Shown here: one piece after another, positions 10,140 to 22,009 of the stretch
How the letters are laid out: each line of letters starts with the position of its first letter
Position numbering within the stretch: position 1 is the stretch's first letter
NCBI GenBank assembly: GCA_947396885.1
Contig: OX377205.1
Span: 74,620,969 to 74,684,968 of the forward strand
Direction: 5' to 3'
Source: Heligmosomoides polygyrus polygyrus
Lineage: Eukaryota > Nematoda > Chromadorea > Rhabditida > Heligmosomidae
DNA length: 64,000 nucleotides
Program-made: the position numbers and the translations under genes
Notes under the pieces: model-generated
What the model was told of the DNA's origin: nothing
The model's input: only the letters and a program-made list of their open reading frames with translations
Database searches by the model: none

Positions 10140-11100
10140 TATATGTTTCTTTTCACATGTGCTTAAGTTTAAAGAAGGTTATATAAAAAAAGCCGCTTTG
10201 GAACGCTCCAAAGGAGCTTTTTCGGGAATTGACCAAAAGACATGCGCGGTACTGTAGTACTGGATGTGATGCGCCATTCCCGATAGGCGGAGCGGACCGG
10301 GCACATGTTGCGTTTTATACCCCATTTGTAGCGAAAAGGAAACAGCTACTTAGGTCACTTACACTACGGACACCGCATTGGGGCTTCTTCTGTAGCATCC
10401 CTATGGAGGTGAAAGCCTGTCATGTGGCCACGCCTGCTGATATAAAGTGGGACTTGGCGATACACCTCGACTTCCTAGTGACACGGAAACGCTTCAACGC
10501 CTCCAAGGCGAGGTCGACCGTACACGCCCCCTCTGGGTACTTCACCTTCCGATACGGGCGTTGTTAATGAGTGATACCGAACTTTTCTTATTCAAACCGA
10601 CTAGTATGGTCACAGAACTGGATGCGAACGACGGCGAATTCTGCTCGACGGGCGGAGCAAGGGGTGGGACCCGTTACATTACGCACCACATTTACAAGAA
10701 AGGTGAAGGCACTGTGCAGATCAGATGACTACAGACCCTTCAGTAGTTATTCCTCTGTAGCGCATATATGTATGGCACCTGTCGATGTACTACGAACTCC
10801 TTGTAAGAAAGAAGGTTCATATTTTAAAACCAATTTCTACAATTGTCACACAAATGACGCCCGCCGGTGGGTGAGGAAATGGAGGGGGAGTTGCATTATT
10901 TACCACTAGTGAACAGAGGACGGAGGTTCAAGTTAGATGGTAGATCACTTACGGACGAAGCTTTGGAAAGGGACCGTGGGCTTCTGGGCCATATGTGTTT
11001 TGAGTCCGTGGTTGAATTGGCCACGCCCATATTTGGTACATGATGCACTTCTTAATGAGAGCGCTTGTTGCTGTCTCATTTTCTTTGTAATACAGTCAAC
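10140..11100. other. Unassigned stretch
   Basis: Plus-strand open frames of 83-112 codons (10229-10567, 10447-10728, 10571-10909, 10937-11188) overlap in different frames and show no known motif. A TTTGGAACGCTCCAAA stem at about 10,195 is followed by no coding context. I cannot assign a function. Confidence 0.4.
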
Positions 11101-11107
11101 TATGCAA

Positions 11108-11866
11108 TGTAAACCTGTGATGGCGGGACAGAAGGCCTGTCTGTCGAGAACATCAAGGACTGATCAACCTCCTGAAGAGAAGACATGATTGAAGAGAGTT
11201 TGGGCCAGGAAGGGCAGAAATGCTGCAGCAATAAAATTTCCTTTTTGCTCGGATTCTTCCAATAATGTGCCTGGCTCCATACCCCACTAATGTTAAGAGT
11301 ATTCTAAGATAAGCCACCTGCGAAGAGGTGCTTTCCTCAGAACAAATATCCCAATACAGTTTACCATTCACGATTTGGAAAGCCTTTGCTGAAGCTCCGC
11401 CCATCGGTCATAACATCTGTATGTGTGTTGGGACATTGGGACCCAGCGAATCGTGTTTACATACGACGGCAATCGAGTTGGAATCTACCACTTGACAAGT
11501 TTGATGAATTTGCTCTTCGGGTAGTTCCTAATGAGGTACTTCCGACCCTCGTTGTAGGCGAGCAGATACAGGCCGACCAATGGCGCAATGGCCCACACGT
11601 GTGGAGGCGGGGCGTGTGTGTCCATGAAGTACTGACTGACCGGCGTGTAGACGAACATCACCAGTAGGAGTATCTGAAGCGAATTCAGCGGAGCTGTGGG
11701 ACTTCTGGCTGAGAATGGGCTTACTTACCTCAATAATTACGACGAAGATGGAGACGACGTTGGTTATCCCGTGTCGGAAGACCGACACGCGTCTTGTCGC
11801 GCAGTTGTACAAATGAAAGACCTGAAAGGGCAAGGGAGTTGGATCGATACCTCGTTGACCTTACGC
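11108..11866 (-). repeat. Mirror block P, left copy (partner 50,790-51,530)
   Basis: The ATPase exons plus about 370 bp of 3' flank are repeated in reverse complement at 50,790-51,530 with few differences. In this left copy the sequence continues without interruption through AACTATGCAATGTAAACC near 11,100-11,124, which is the place where the right copy meets the BEL 5' LTR. Confidence 0.9.
11485..11821 (-). pseudogene. Last two exons of a P-type cation ATPase (Na+/K+-type), copy 1
   Basis: On the minus strand, exon A (11821-11729, 31 codons) and exon B (11673-11485, 62 codons plus TAG) are joined by a 55-bp intron with GTAAGT at the 5' end and GCTTCAG at the 3' end. Exon A reads [15 protein letters not shown] and exon [12 protein letters not shown], then [18 protein letters not shown] and a LVKW end. 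The TRR-SVF--G-N, Y-P and [10 protein letters not shown] pattern corresponds to the region after transmembrane segment 8 through the C-terminus of IIC (Na+/K+, H+/K+) ATPases, where YDE-RK--IRR is typical. The frame is intact here, but no upstream exons are in the window: the preceding intron runs into a CR1-like relic at about 11,868. It is therefore a gene fragment or the end of a disrupted gene. Family identification is strong; the exact paralog (nematode catp type) is inference. Confidence 0.8.
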
Positions 11867-11867
11867 C

Positions 11868-13740
11868 TTGTAAAACTTTAACAGAACGGATGCATCCCTA
11901 CAGGTGATATTCCTGAGGATGGCAAACAAAACTGAAAAGGCTTTCCGAACAACTAGGTCAATGTGCGCTTCAAACGTCAAGTCGGATTTCACAATAACTC
12001 CAAAATCTCGAACTTCATCTACGGTTTTTAAGGTTGTGACATTTATTCTATGCTACTTGACGTCAAGGTTACTCAAATGTAACACTGAAGCTTTAGCGAG
12101 GTTCACTGATATCCGCCAAACAGACTCCCACTCCATCATGTTGGATATGGGTTGAGAGAGAGCAAGGCGCACCTGTGTACAGTTCTTACTACCGTATACT
12201 CCAAAGACTTTGATGTTATCCGCAAGCATCTGACTTTTACAAATGCTGGTAGATCGAGGTTTAGACAAGAAATAAGAGAGGCGAAAGCACACCTCTCTGT
12301 AGCACATCCACTTGTACAGGGACACGATTTAGAAAATGTGCTTTCCACCTTAACACTAAATTCCCTGTTCTTTAAAAAAGCACTCAGCCAATTTAGAAGT
12401 GAAGAATTGAGTCGCAGCTGATACAGCTTTTCAAATAATTTTCGATGGTCGACTTTGTCAAAAGCTTTTGAAAGGTACGCCACATCAACAGACTTTCCGT
12501 TACAATAGCCACGCTCCACTCAAAAAGGCTGTCAGAAAGTTGTGTGGTAGTCGACGCGTTGGCTACAAATCCGTGCTGCTCATCGGGAATGATATTGTTG
12601 CAACTATACCAACGACAAGGCTTGTCACGGATTAGTTTCTCAAGGATTTTTGTAGGGGGTATGCTGATTGGTCGGAAGTTTGAGATTATAGATGCATCTG
12701 ACCCTTTAGAGATAGCTGCGACAATTGCCCTTTTCAAGCAACGCGAAACTTCACAAACAAAAGGGACATATTAAAAATCATTGTCAGAGGTTTACATAAC
12801 GATAGAAAGCTTTTTTTAAGGATATTTGAGGAATGGCGTCAGAAGTCATGGAAGTAGAAGTCTTCAAGGAGTTCAGAGCTAGTAGAACAGAAGTAGAAGT
12901 AGAACATCCCTTGGAGCAACAATTAGCTCAGCTGGGCTGTGCTCAACTACGGATTCTCCGCTAAAGTCCGAAAATAAATTTGGAGAAGAGTCGTCAGAAG
13001 GCGGAAAAACCGACGAGAAAAACCCAGCTAAAGCTTCATCTTTTGTGCTGTCACAAACATATTGATTTCCTTCTTCGTCATGAAGTACGGGTAATTTAGG
13101 TCGTTCCTTCAACTTGGACTTTATCAGTTTAAAAGCTGAGTTTTTGCATGTAAGATTACCAGCCCTTTTCTCACAATTGGCTGAAAATTTTCTCAAATGG
13201 TGGCCCAATTCAGAGCAGACTATTTTTTGACCATAATGATAATAAAACCGCAGTAAGGGGGCATAGCTGAATATGAATGCCTCCTACTCGGCAGTTTTGC
13301 CGCCCATGAGGCAGTTTCGCTACCTGCCGTGTGCGTAGTGAGAGTGAAGTACGCACACACTCGTCGAACGAAGCCTTCAACAAGTCTTCTGACGGATCCT
13401 GTGCAAAGTGTGATCGGTCGACTGGATCTCGATGCACGTTGTATGATGTCTGGGTCACGTGCTCTGAATCCGGACGCATGTTGCATAACGTTTGTGACGC
13501 ATTTGCTGAGCCCCGACGCACGTGTAACGGCGTTGCCTCGACGTCTATGACACGTCTTCTGCACCTCGACACACGTTGCACGATGTCTATAGCACGTCCT
13601 TCGATGCCCAATACACGTTGGACCATGCTGAGAAAAAATACTGGTCCCCACTTACTGACTTTGCAACATAACAGACCAGGAAAAGTTTTTCGCAATATTA
13701 CAAACGATAAAGTTTGGAATCTCACCTTGAAAAAAAATTA
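11868..13740 (-). pseudogene. CR1/Jockey-like non-LTR retrotransposon relic, copy D1
   Basis: On the minus strand, segments in shifting frames match a non-LTR reverse transcriptase. The pre-RT linker (LRKFSANCEKRAGNL, CDSTKDEALAGFFSSVFP) lies at about 13,208-12,880; the finger/palm block VDVAYLSKAFDKVDHRKLF at about 12,490-12,430; ALSQPISNMMEWESVWRISV at about 12,170-12,100; and the start of the thumb down to 11,868, where homology ends at the ATPase intron. Frames change several times and stops are frequent, so it is dead. It is the mirror image of copy D2 (15,455-17,330) around position 14,598 and of D3 (45,415-47,300). The 5' third (13,210-13,740) is a GC-rich ACGTGC-rich segment without recognisable endonuclease. 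Confidence 0.85.
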
Positions 13741-14017
13741 AGTGAGCTTCCGGCAAAGAGTAGCGCAATCGTATAACTAGAAACAAAAAATCAATGAATT
13801 ATCAAAAATCAAAATTTTGTCATCGAAATCTTTTAGTATAATGCACATGCTTTTAAAAAGTCCTTCAAAAATATTCTTATTTATGAATATTTATTTATCG
13901 GTAGCGCACTCGGAGGAGGCGCCGGCTGTCGCCTGCATCCGATACCAGGTTCCTGGTTCGGATTTCCGGCCCAGGCCATCCAAACTTTCCATCCCTCGGG
14001 GGTCGGTGAATTGGTAT

Positions 14018-15171
14018 CAGGGATGGGCGGAAAGTTTTGAAAATCTGGTCATCCCTAAGGATCGCTTTCTGTGGAGCTTTTCGTAAGCTATTTTTCTAAC
14101 ACAGAACCTTGCTCAACTTTTGGCTGTCAAAAGTTGGTAAGGAATAGAAAAGTTTTAGTTACCTTTGATTTCGCTAATGTAGTGATACGATGGTGAACCA
14201 TGAAATTTTTCATGCATCACCTATATCACTTAAGCAGCGTCTCCATTCGTCCCTGTTGCATGCCAAAGTGTTCCAATGGGTCCTTTTTACTCGAGGGACA
14301 CGAGGAGGGTCATATGGATCGTTTAGAACTTTCACAAAGAAGTCAGAAGTCCGACCAACGCGTTGGTGGGCGTCCTGGTGTTCTCTTGACATCCCGCGGA
14401 ATCCAGTCGGTGATGGCTCTCGTCCAGCGGGTGTCTGCGAATCGCATTACGAGGCCGGCCTACCTAATTTTTGAAGACCTAGCTCATCCGACGGCGTCTC
14501 TGATATTGGAACGTCGGCGAAGCTCGGAAATCCGGAGGCCTTTTCTCGCTTGCGTGAATCGTGTCACTCCGAGCATCATCCTCTCGTTTCCACTCTGCGC
14601 GGCGTGGATCGCGTGTTCATCCTGCTTTCGTATGGCCCAGGTCTCTGGGGCGTATGTTAAGGCAGGAAGAACGGTAGTATCGAATAGGCGGACACGAAGT
14701 CGGACGTAATTCGTCTTCTTCGCGATTTCTTCGACGTCTTGAAAGTCGCTAGTTTCCTGCTGCTGAACTCTGACGCTAGGTCTTTGGCCATATTGACCCA
14801 GTTGACGTAGCTAGAGCACTTGGAGATATGCCATCGAAAGAAAATGGGGTATTAGAAACTCGTCTGTTCCTCATGCACATCGTCTTCATGAGATTCAGCT
14901 TCACTCACAAGACAATTTACTGGTTCCATTAAATTTGAAGTATGATAGAATTTTTTAAGCAAAAACCTGGCCCGTAACTACATTTTTAGTCATGTAAAAG
15001 CATTTGCTACTGAAAAAATGGATCTTTGAATGGAATAATTAGGTCGTGTGACAATTTCGAAATTTTCTGTTTTCTGGCTTTTTTCGCTTTTCTGTTTTCT
15101 GATTTCTGTTTTCTGACGAAAGCGATTTTCTGTTTTCTGGGAAGATTTTCAAAACTTTCCTCCCATCCCTG
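14018..15171. mobile_element. hAT-like element exactly at the centre of a palindrome
   Basis: The element starts CAGGGATGGGCGGAAAGTTT and ends with the reverse complement of CAGGGATGGGAGGAAAGTTT; about 27 bp of terminal inverted repeat carry one mismatch. CAGGG-type ends are usual for hAT elements. No hAT transposase is visible; the interior holds an inserted RTE tail. The flanks are not a direct duplication: ATTGGTAT on the left meets ATACCAAT on the right because the flanking sequence itself is inverted (11,868-14,017 against 15,172-17,330). The element is therefore the loop of a larger hairpin. A truncated copy of this element lies at 44,417-45,104. Confidence 0.7.
14210..14715 (-). pseudogene. 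RTE-type reverse transcriptase C-terminal tail, copy C
   Basis: The minus strand encodes a typical nematode RTE C-terminus in broken frames. PALTYAPETWAIRKQ-like sequence leads into MLGVARFTQARKGLR, a degraded SKIR-AGLVMRF, then ADTRWTRAITDWIPRDVK, RTPGRPPTRWSDFF and finally HWNTLACNRDEWRRCL. There is no reverse transcriptase palm, so this is a 5'-truncated dead copy inserted inside the hAT-like element. The same insertion is present in the mirrored copy at 44,417-44,895, so it predates the duplication. Confidence 0.8.
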
Positions 15172-17330
15172 ATACCAATTCACCGACCCCCGAGGGATGG
15201 AAAGTTTGGATGGTCTTGGCGGGAAATCCGAACCAGGATCCTGGTATCGGATGCAGGCGACACCCTGCGCCTCCTCCGAGTGCGCTGCACGTGCCCTTCC
15301 GATAAATAAATATTCATAAATAAGAATATTTTTGAAGGACTTTTTAAAAGCATGTGCATTATACTAAAAGATTTCGATGACAAAATTTTGATTTTTGATA
15401 ATTCATTGATTTTTTGTTTCTAGTTATACGATTGCGCTACTCTTTGCCGGAAGCTCACTTAATTTTTTTCAAGGTGAGATTCCAAACTTTATCGTTTGTA
15501 ATACTGCGAAAAACTTTTCCTGGTCTGTTATGTTGCAAAGTCAGTAAATGGGGACCAGTATTTTTTCTCAGCATGGTCCAACGTGTATCGGGCATCGAAG
15601 GACGTGCTATAGACATCGTGCAACGTGTGTCGAGGTGCAGAAGACGTGTCATAGACGTCGAGGCAACGCCGTTACACGTGCGTCGGGGCTCAGCAAATGC
15701 GTCACAAACGTTATGCAACATGCGTCCGGATTCAGAGCACGTGACCCAGACATCATACAACGTGCATCGAGATCCAGTCGACCGATCACACTTTGCACAG
15801 GATCCGTCAGAAGACTTGTTGAAGGCTTCGTTCGACGAGTGTGTGCGTACTTCACTCTCACTACGCACACGGCAGGTAGCGAAACTGCCTCATGGGCGGC
15901 AAAACTGCCGAGTAGGAGGCATTCATATTCAGCTATGCCCCCTTACTGCGGTTTCATTATCATTATGGTCAAAAAATAGTCTGCTCTGAATTGGGCCACC
16001 ATTTGAGAAAATTTTTAGCCAATTGTGAGAAAAGGGCTGGTAATCTTACATGCAAAAACTCAGCTTTTAAACTGCTAAAGTCCAAGTTGAAGGAACGACC
16101 TAAATTACCCGTACTTCATGACGAGGAAGGAAATCAATATGTTTGTGACAGCACAAAAGATGAAGCTTTAGCTGGGTTTTTCTCGTCGGTTTTCCCGCCT
16201 TCTGACGACTCTTCTCCAAATTTATTTTCGGACTTTAGCGGAGAATCCGTAGTTGAGCACAGCCCAGCTGAGCTAATTGTTGCTCCAAGGGATGTTCTAC
16301 TTCTACTTCTGTTCTACTAGCTCTAAACTCCTTGAAGACTTCTACTTCCATGACTTCTGACGCCATTCCTCAAATATCCTTCAAAATGTTTTCTATCGTT
16401 ATGTAAACCTCTGACAATGATTTTTAATACGTCCCTTTTGTTTGGTGAAGTTCCGCGTTGCTGGAAAAGGGCAATTGTCACAGCTATCTCTAAAAGGTCA
16501 GATGCATCTATAATCTAAAACTTCCGACCAATCAGCATACCTCCTACAAAAATCCTTGAGAAACTAATCCGTGACAAGCTTTGTCGTTGGTATAGTAGCA
16601 ACAATATCATTCCCGATGAGCAGCACGGTTTGTAGCCAACGCGTCGACTACCACACAACTTTCTGACAGCCTTTTTGAGTGGAGCATGGCTATTGTAACG
16701 GGAAGTCTGTTGATGTGGCGTACCTTTCAAAAGCTTTTGACAAAGTCGACCATCGAAAATTATTTGAAAAGCTGTATCAGCTACGACTCAATTCTTCACT
16801 TCTAAATTGGCTGAGTGCTTTTTTAAAGAACAGGGAATTTAGTGTTAAGGTGGAAAGCACATTTTCTAAATCGTGTCCCTGTACAAGTGGATGTGCTACA
16901 GAGAAGTGTGCTTTTGCCTACTTATTTCTTGTCTAAACCCTCGATCTACCAGCATTTGCAAAAGTCAGATGCTTGCGGATGACATCAAAGTCTTTGGAGT
17001 ATACAGTAGTAAGAACTGTATACAGGTGCGCCTTGCTCCCTCTCAACCCATATCCAACATGATGGAGTGGGAGTCTGTTTGGCGGATATCAGTGAACCTC
17101 GCTAAAACTTCAATGTTACATTTGAGTAACCTTGACGTCATGTAGTATAGAATAAATGTCACAACCTTGAAAACCGTAGATGAAGTTCGAGATTTGGGAG
17201 TTATTGTGAAATCCGACTTGACGTTTGAAGCGCACATTAACCTAGTTGTTCAGAAAGCCTTTTCAGTTTTGTTTGCCATCCTCAGGAAAATCACCTGTAG
17301 GGATGCATCCGTTCTGCTAAAGCTTTACAA
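15172..17330. repeat. Right arm of the local palindrome centred at 14,598 (left arm 11,868-14,017)
   Basis: About 2.1 kb on each side of the hAT-like element are reverse complements with few differences; for example AAATTTTGATTTTTGATAATTCATTGATT recurs inverted and the D1/D2 open frames are mirror images. The arms begin right outside the hAT-like termini. Confidence 0.92.
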
Positions 17331-17585
17331 GGCGTACGTAGTACCGATACTTGAGTATGCATCTCAAGTCTGGAGTCCACATACAAAAAACTACAAGCAA
17401 AACTAGAGAAGGTTCAGCGAGTTTTCACAAAATTTTTATTTCGTAGGTGCATTGCAAATGACAACAGCGTAACTCCTGCCTGTAACGAATGTTGGCAACA
17501 CTTCGGATTGAGAAGCCTACTGTACCGACGGATATTCAGCGACTTCAAAATTTTGAAAGGCGAATCAAAACTTAAACCAAGCAAG
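15455..17585 (+). pseudogene. CR1/Jockey-like non-LTR retrotransposon relic, copy D2
   Basis: Plus-strand copy of D1 and D3. The pre-RT linker is at 15,985-16,320; SKAFDKVDH is at about 16,727; the palm box is degenerate, LADD instead of Y/FADD, with codons at 16,972-16,983. The thumb (DEVRDLGVIVKSDLTF ... LYKAYVVPILEYASQVWSPH) is at 17,167-17,406, followed in another frame by LEKVQRVFTKFLFRRC. That pattern is characteristic of CR1/Jockey-group enzymes. Multiple frameshifts and stops make it nonfunctional. At 17,585 the element is interrupted by a 5.5-kb foldback insertion; its 3' end resumes at 23,088. Copy D3 at 45.4-47.8 kb is uninterrupted here and shows the empty site. Confidence 0.85.
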
Positions 17586-18920
17586 CACCGAAAAATCCAT
17601 CGCAAACCGTCGCATGCTCATAACTTCTTTGATTTTAAGTTGTTTAAAAAACTGTAGAACCGTTCGATTCGTCTCCTCGAGATCTACACAAACATATATG
17701 AAAATTTACCAGACCACCGCATTTTGGGTGGCCTAAAAAATAATTGAAGCAGGCACTTGCGATAAGGGAACCTTATTTTCCAGGACGTGCATGTGACGTG
17801 CAGTGTTTTCGAAGTACCTCAAGCATGGCGCGCGTTGTCAGCGCCCTGTCATGCCTTGAATGCTCCGAGAGTGCGCCGTCCATAATGCATATAGGATCGA
17901 ACCTATCAATCGAATGGGCGGAAGCATGTCCACTGGGTTTCTATTTTCGCTTGATTGAAAATGTAAAGCCTTCAAGATCATCTTTGGAAAATTTTATAAG
18001 AATTTTCAGGCCGTTCTACTTTGGAATTGCTCCGGTCTTTCAGACGAGCCTTTGTTGTGCGCTGTACACAATGCATATAGTTTCGAACCTATCAATCGAG
18101 TGAGCGGGAGCGGTTCAAATGTCGTGTTAAACAGCAAAGCTAACCTTCTTCAGGTGCTTTAGTGCACACACTGACTGCAGCTTATACAGATGAAGAGGTT
18201 TTATGAAGCAAGGAAGGAGAATGCGCCGTGCGCAATCCAAATACGATAGAACCGTTTAAAATTAGATTAGATTTGAAATTTACAGCCGCCCTACTCATGA
18301 AATGCTGTACTCTTTCCCGGGAGACTTTAGATTACGCCGTGAGCAATGAATATAGAATAGGACCTATTAATTGAGAGTACGTAACAGCTTGAGAGTGAGC
18401 GTTCAGGAAGTTTTATAAGGAATTTTCAGCCGCCCTGCCAGGAATTAATATACTCTCCTCCGGGGAGGCCTTAGAGTACGTTGTGAACAATGCATATAGA
18501 ATAGAACATATCAAGCGAGTGGGACGACCGCTCGCAAATGCCCGGCGAGTTCGTAGCGCAATATTTCTATAAAGTTCTTTATAAAGTTCTTTCTATAAAT
18601 TTCGCATCTTTCGGATGCAACTCGAGGACTTTGTAGGCAGTACAAGGTTCTTGAGGTGCTCTGAAGCACCATGGTGTAGCTTATTAATGGACTAAATTAC
18701 AGCGCTGCGAAAATGCAGGTGAGGCTTGTGCGACCCAATCCTTTCCGATTTCGGTCGACCACTGCGCGAAGACACGGGGCCCAACGGCATGCAAATGCGT
18801 AGGCGAGCAGAACACCTGAGGTTCTTTAAGACGATATGCTCGCAACTCCCCACTTGCCTAAACTGCCTTAGCCCCATCTGCCATTTTAGGGCGGCGGACT
18901 TTGCGATTGAAGTTTCCTGG

Positions 18921-19820
18921 CCTCTTACTCGCCCATATTTGGGTTTTTGACACTCCCAATAACACCATTTTGTTCACCACGAAAACCTCTATCGAACGCT
19001 CTCGACCATTTTCAAACAACTCACTCTCTCACTGGGCTCACTGTGCCTACAGAGTAGATAGCATAATGTCATGATTCATCGAGTTCATATCAAACATAGT
19101 TTTCACGTAGTGTTCTATTTCAAACAAATCATTTTGTTGACAATTTCCCATCGAGGACGTTGGCGCCATTGGCCGACCGGCGCGGACGATGACGTCATCG
19201 AAAACTGATGTTTTCGAAATTGCCCAAATTTCCTTGTGCAAACTTCGTCCAAAATCATCTAGGCGGTTATTTGGGGAGCCGATCGATCCGTTCGCGGCGG
19301 CGCGGCGACTGATGTCGCTCAGCGCGACGTCCACGCCGGCCGACGCGGTGACCTCATCGCGCGGGCGGCGACCGCCGCCGCGATCGCGACGTATGGCTAT
19401 TATCGCTCTGGAGGTCTTCTTTGCTGCATTTTATTCAACTATCCTAGAAGAAGTGGGAAAGCTGGAGAAATTAATGAAACCGACAAATCAGTAAAGCTGC
19501 TATGATAGAACCGTGGTAGTCGAATGTCATTGTGACAGTGGTTTGTTTAGAGAGATACCTGCGAAGCCTTAGAGATTGCCTTTGTGAGGATACACGGACC
19601 GATGGTTAGCAAGTTGAAGCAGCCAAGAGTATATATAAAATGGTCCTAACCGGAATCGTTACATGTCTGAATGTTATATTCCCCCAAATTAAACTAGCCA
19701 GGGCTTCTGCGAGCGCACAAATCCTATGCTAACAAAAAAAAACAACAAAAAGACGGAATCTATGAAGAACCGCTCGAAGCAACACAGCAGGTCGTCAAAC
19801 GTTTGAGTCTCAATGAATTG
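18921..19820. repeat. Mirror block B, left copy (partner 43,436-44,232)
   Basis: Reverse complement of 43,436-44,232; the left copy has an extra ~105 bp near 19,015-19,120. It contains a GC-rich core, a possible TATA element (GAGTATATATAAAATGG near 19,629) and, at about 19,745-19,893, a short plus-strand frame KDGIYEEPLEATQQVV...KCGK ending in TGA. I do not recognise this peptide. In the left arm the block lies inside the foldback element; in the right arm it lies alone between blocks A and C. Confidence 0.8.
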
Positions 19821-21100
19821 GAAGCTGTTAAGAACTTGACAAAAAACGTTCTGGGAAATAGGGACGGGCGTATATCTAAATGTGGGAAGTGAGGTACTGT
19901 TGACCCAACTGGGTATGCTACCCTAACACGATTTGATTGAGATATGTACTAGGAAACCCATTGTTTCCCTGCTAATAGTCGAAAAAATACAACACCTTTA
20001 CATGCCTTTCTGCTGTGTAATTAATGCATTTCAAGAAGACAGAAAGTCAACTTCCAAGGGAAGCCGTAGGAGCTGGGTCCTCTTTCTGTTCTGCTCTTAA
20101 ACAAAAAATTCTTTGACCACTCCTATTATAGCTTCCCTATGCACCTCTATCGATTGCTCTCTGTTAAGAACCGCGTTTTGCGACCTCATCATTGCAAGAG
20201 ACCGACGGCTATTTAGCGACCAATGGAGGGTCCGAAAGGTCAATTAGTGATGCCTAGCACAGAAAGCTGACAGATCGATATGAAATAAATCAACAGATTG
20301 TTAGGGACAATATCATGAGTGAGGCTATCTAGCCAGGCACATTTACTTTTCATAATTAGACTTTTGTAATTAGAAGACGTTAGTATCCCATTTGTCCTTC
20401 ACAGTAACAGTCGATTTATTTTGGTGAACTCTCCACAACTCAGACTGTTAGCAAAGGTGAAAAATGATTATGGAAATTAATAACAATCCGATATCTGACG
20501 ATCATGTAGTATAAGAAGGGAAAATGTATTGTAATGTATTGCAATGAGAAAAACTGTCTAACGAGGATGAGGAGAAAATGGTTGCCTGGCCAAATAACCT
20601 TAATACAAGATGGGCGCTAAGGGGCTCAGGAAAAGTTACATGCATGTAAGGCAGCTTTACCTGGCATAATTTGTTACGCCAAATTAAAAATGTTGTGCAG
20701 CACTGGTGCGTTCTATCTCTGTGCTGAACTGAGCTTACTGCTGATGTGAATGGGCTTCTTACCAAAGAAGAGGATAACCAGTGAATACAGTGGGACCCCG
20801 GCTGAGCTTCTTAGCGCCTCTAAATGAACCTAATAAGGCATAAACATGAGATATGAAGGAGAGTGTAAGTATGAGGAGTGCAAGACAAACTTTTGACAGC
20901 TTCTGCCCTCAAAAAGAAAAATATAAATTAAACGTTTTCCTCTGGCACTATGAGAATGTAGTCGGAGGACGTATCAAAATGGTAGAAATCCTTAAACCTA
21001 CGTGGAATGTGAAACGACAGCCCTGTACCGAATCCATGGCTTAGCCCGCCGCCACATCTGCAGGCAACATAGGCTGTCGTCGCGTCTACGGCGCTAGACG
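19821..21100. other. Interior of the foldback element, no recognisable coding
   Basis: AT-rich sequence with no long open frame and no transposase motif. The minus-strand frame 20502-20765 has no family resemblance. Confidence 0.45.
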
Positions 21101-21734
21101 CGACCTCTGCGGCGCAGAACGCCGGCCTTGCCGCGTCCGCCGCCGCGCTCCTCGGCATCTATCGCCGCAAACGCGACGATAATCGTTTTAAAGGATACCC
21201 TCCCCCGGAGCTCCCTCGTCATTGCGAAACTGTCAAAAATCTATGATTCCAAAATCGGTCGAAATTGGTACCATTCGATAGCGCTTTCCATGCTGAACAG
21301 AACGGTACCACTGCGAGTGTCGAACACTCAAACCTGGGCGAATAATGGCGCAGGAAACTTAAACGCTAAAACTCCGTCGCCCTAAAATGGCAGCTGGTGC
21401 TAAGGCACTTTAATCACATAGGGAGTTATGAGCATGCTATCGTAAAGAACTTTAAGCGTTCTGCTCGCCTGTGCATTTGTAGCTCTCTGCGTCTTCCCGC
21501 AGAGGGCGACTGAAATTGGAAAAAATCGTGTCGCACAAGGCTAACCTGCATTTTCGCACTGCTGTTACTTTGTCCAATCATAAGCTACATTGCTGTATTT
21601 CAGTGCACAACTAGAACATTTTACTTCCTACAAATTCGACAAGCTGCAACCGGAAAGGTTAATATATGACAGAGTTTTCGTGCTCAGAACACGTTCGCGC
21701 GTGCAATTTAGCACAACAACTGTCGATGTTCTCC

Positions 21735-22009
21735 TCGCTCTTACTCGCCCAAATTACAGTCTTTTCTACCCGCAATAACACCATTTAATTCAGCATGAAA
21801 AGCTCTATCGAAGGGTGCCAAGCATGGCCCAATTCGAAGACACCGGTTTTCGATGACGTCATGGACCTTCTGCCGCACCTTTGATGCGAAATTGTCAAAA
21901 ACCGATATTCCCTGAATCGGTGGAAATTGTTTGTTCGATAGCGCTTTTTATGCTAAACAAAACTGCACCACTGCTAGTGTCGAAGAATCAAATATGGGCG
22001 AGTAAGAGC
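21735..22009. repeat. Inner inverted-repeat module of the foldback element
   Basis: TTACTCGCCCAAATTACAG at the left faces AAATATGGGCGAGTAAGAG at the right, with paired inner segments (CATGAAAAGCTCTATCGAA / TTCGATAGCGCTTTTTATG). It resembles a small TIR element of about 275 bp nested in, or copied to form, the larger foldback. Confidence 0.6.

Noticed and set aside
10185..10225. Intrinsic terminator-like stem with a T run
   Set aside because: The context is eukaryotic and noncoding, so a bacterial terminator reading has no support.
15414..15989. 191-codon frame as the endonuclease domain of the CR1-like element
   Set aside because: None of the APE endonuclease motifs is present; the segment is a GC-rich stretch with repeated ACGTGC words.
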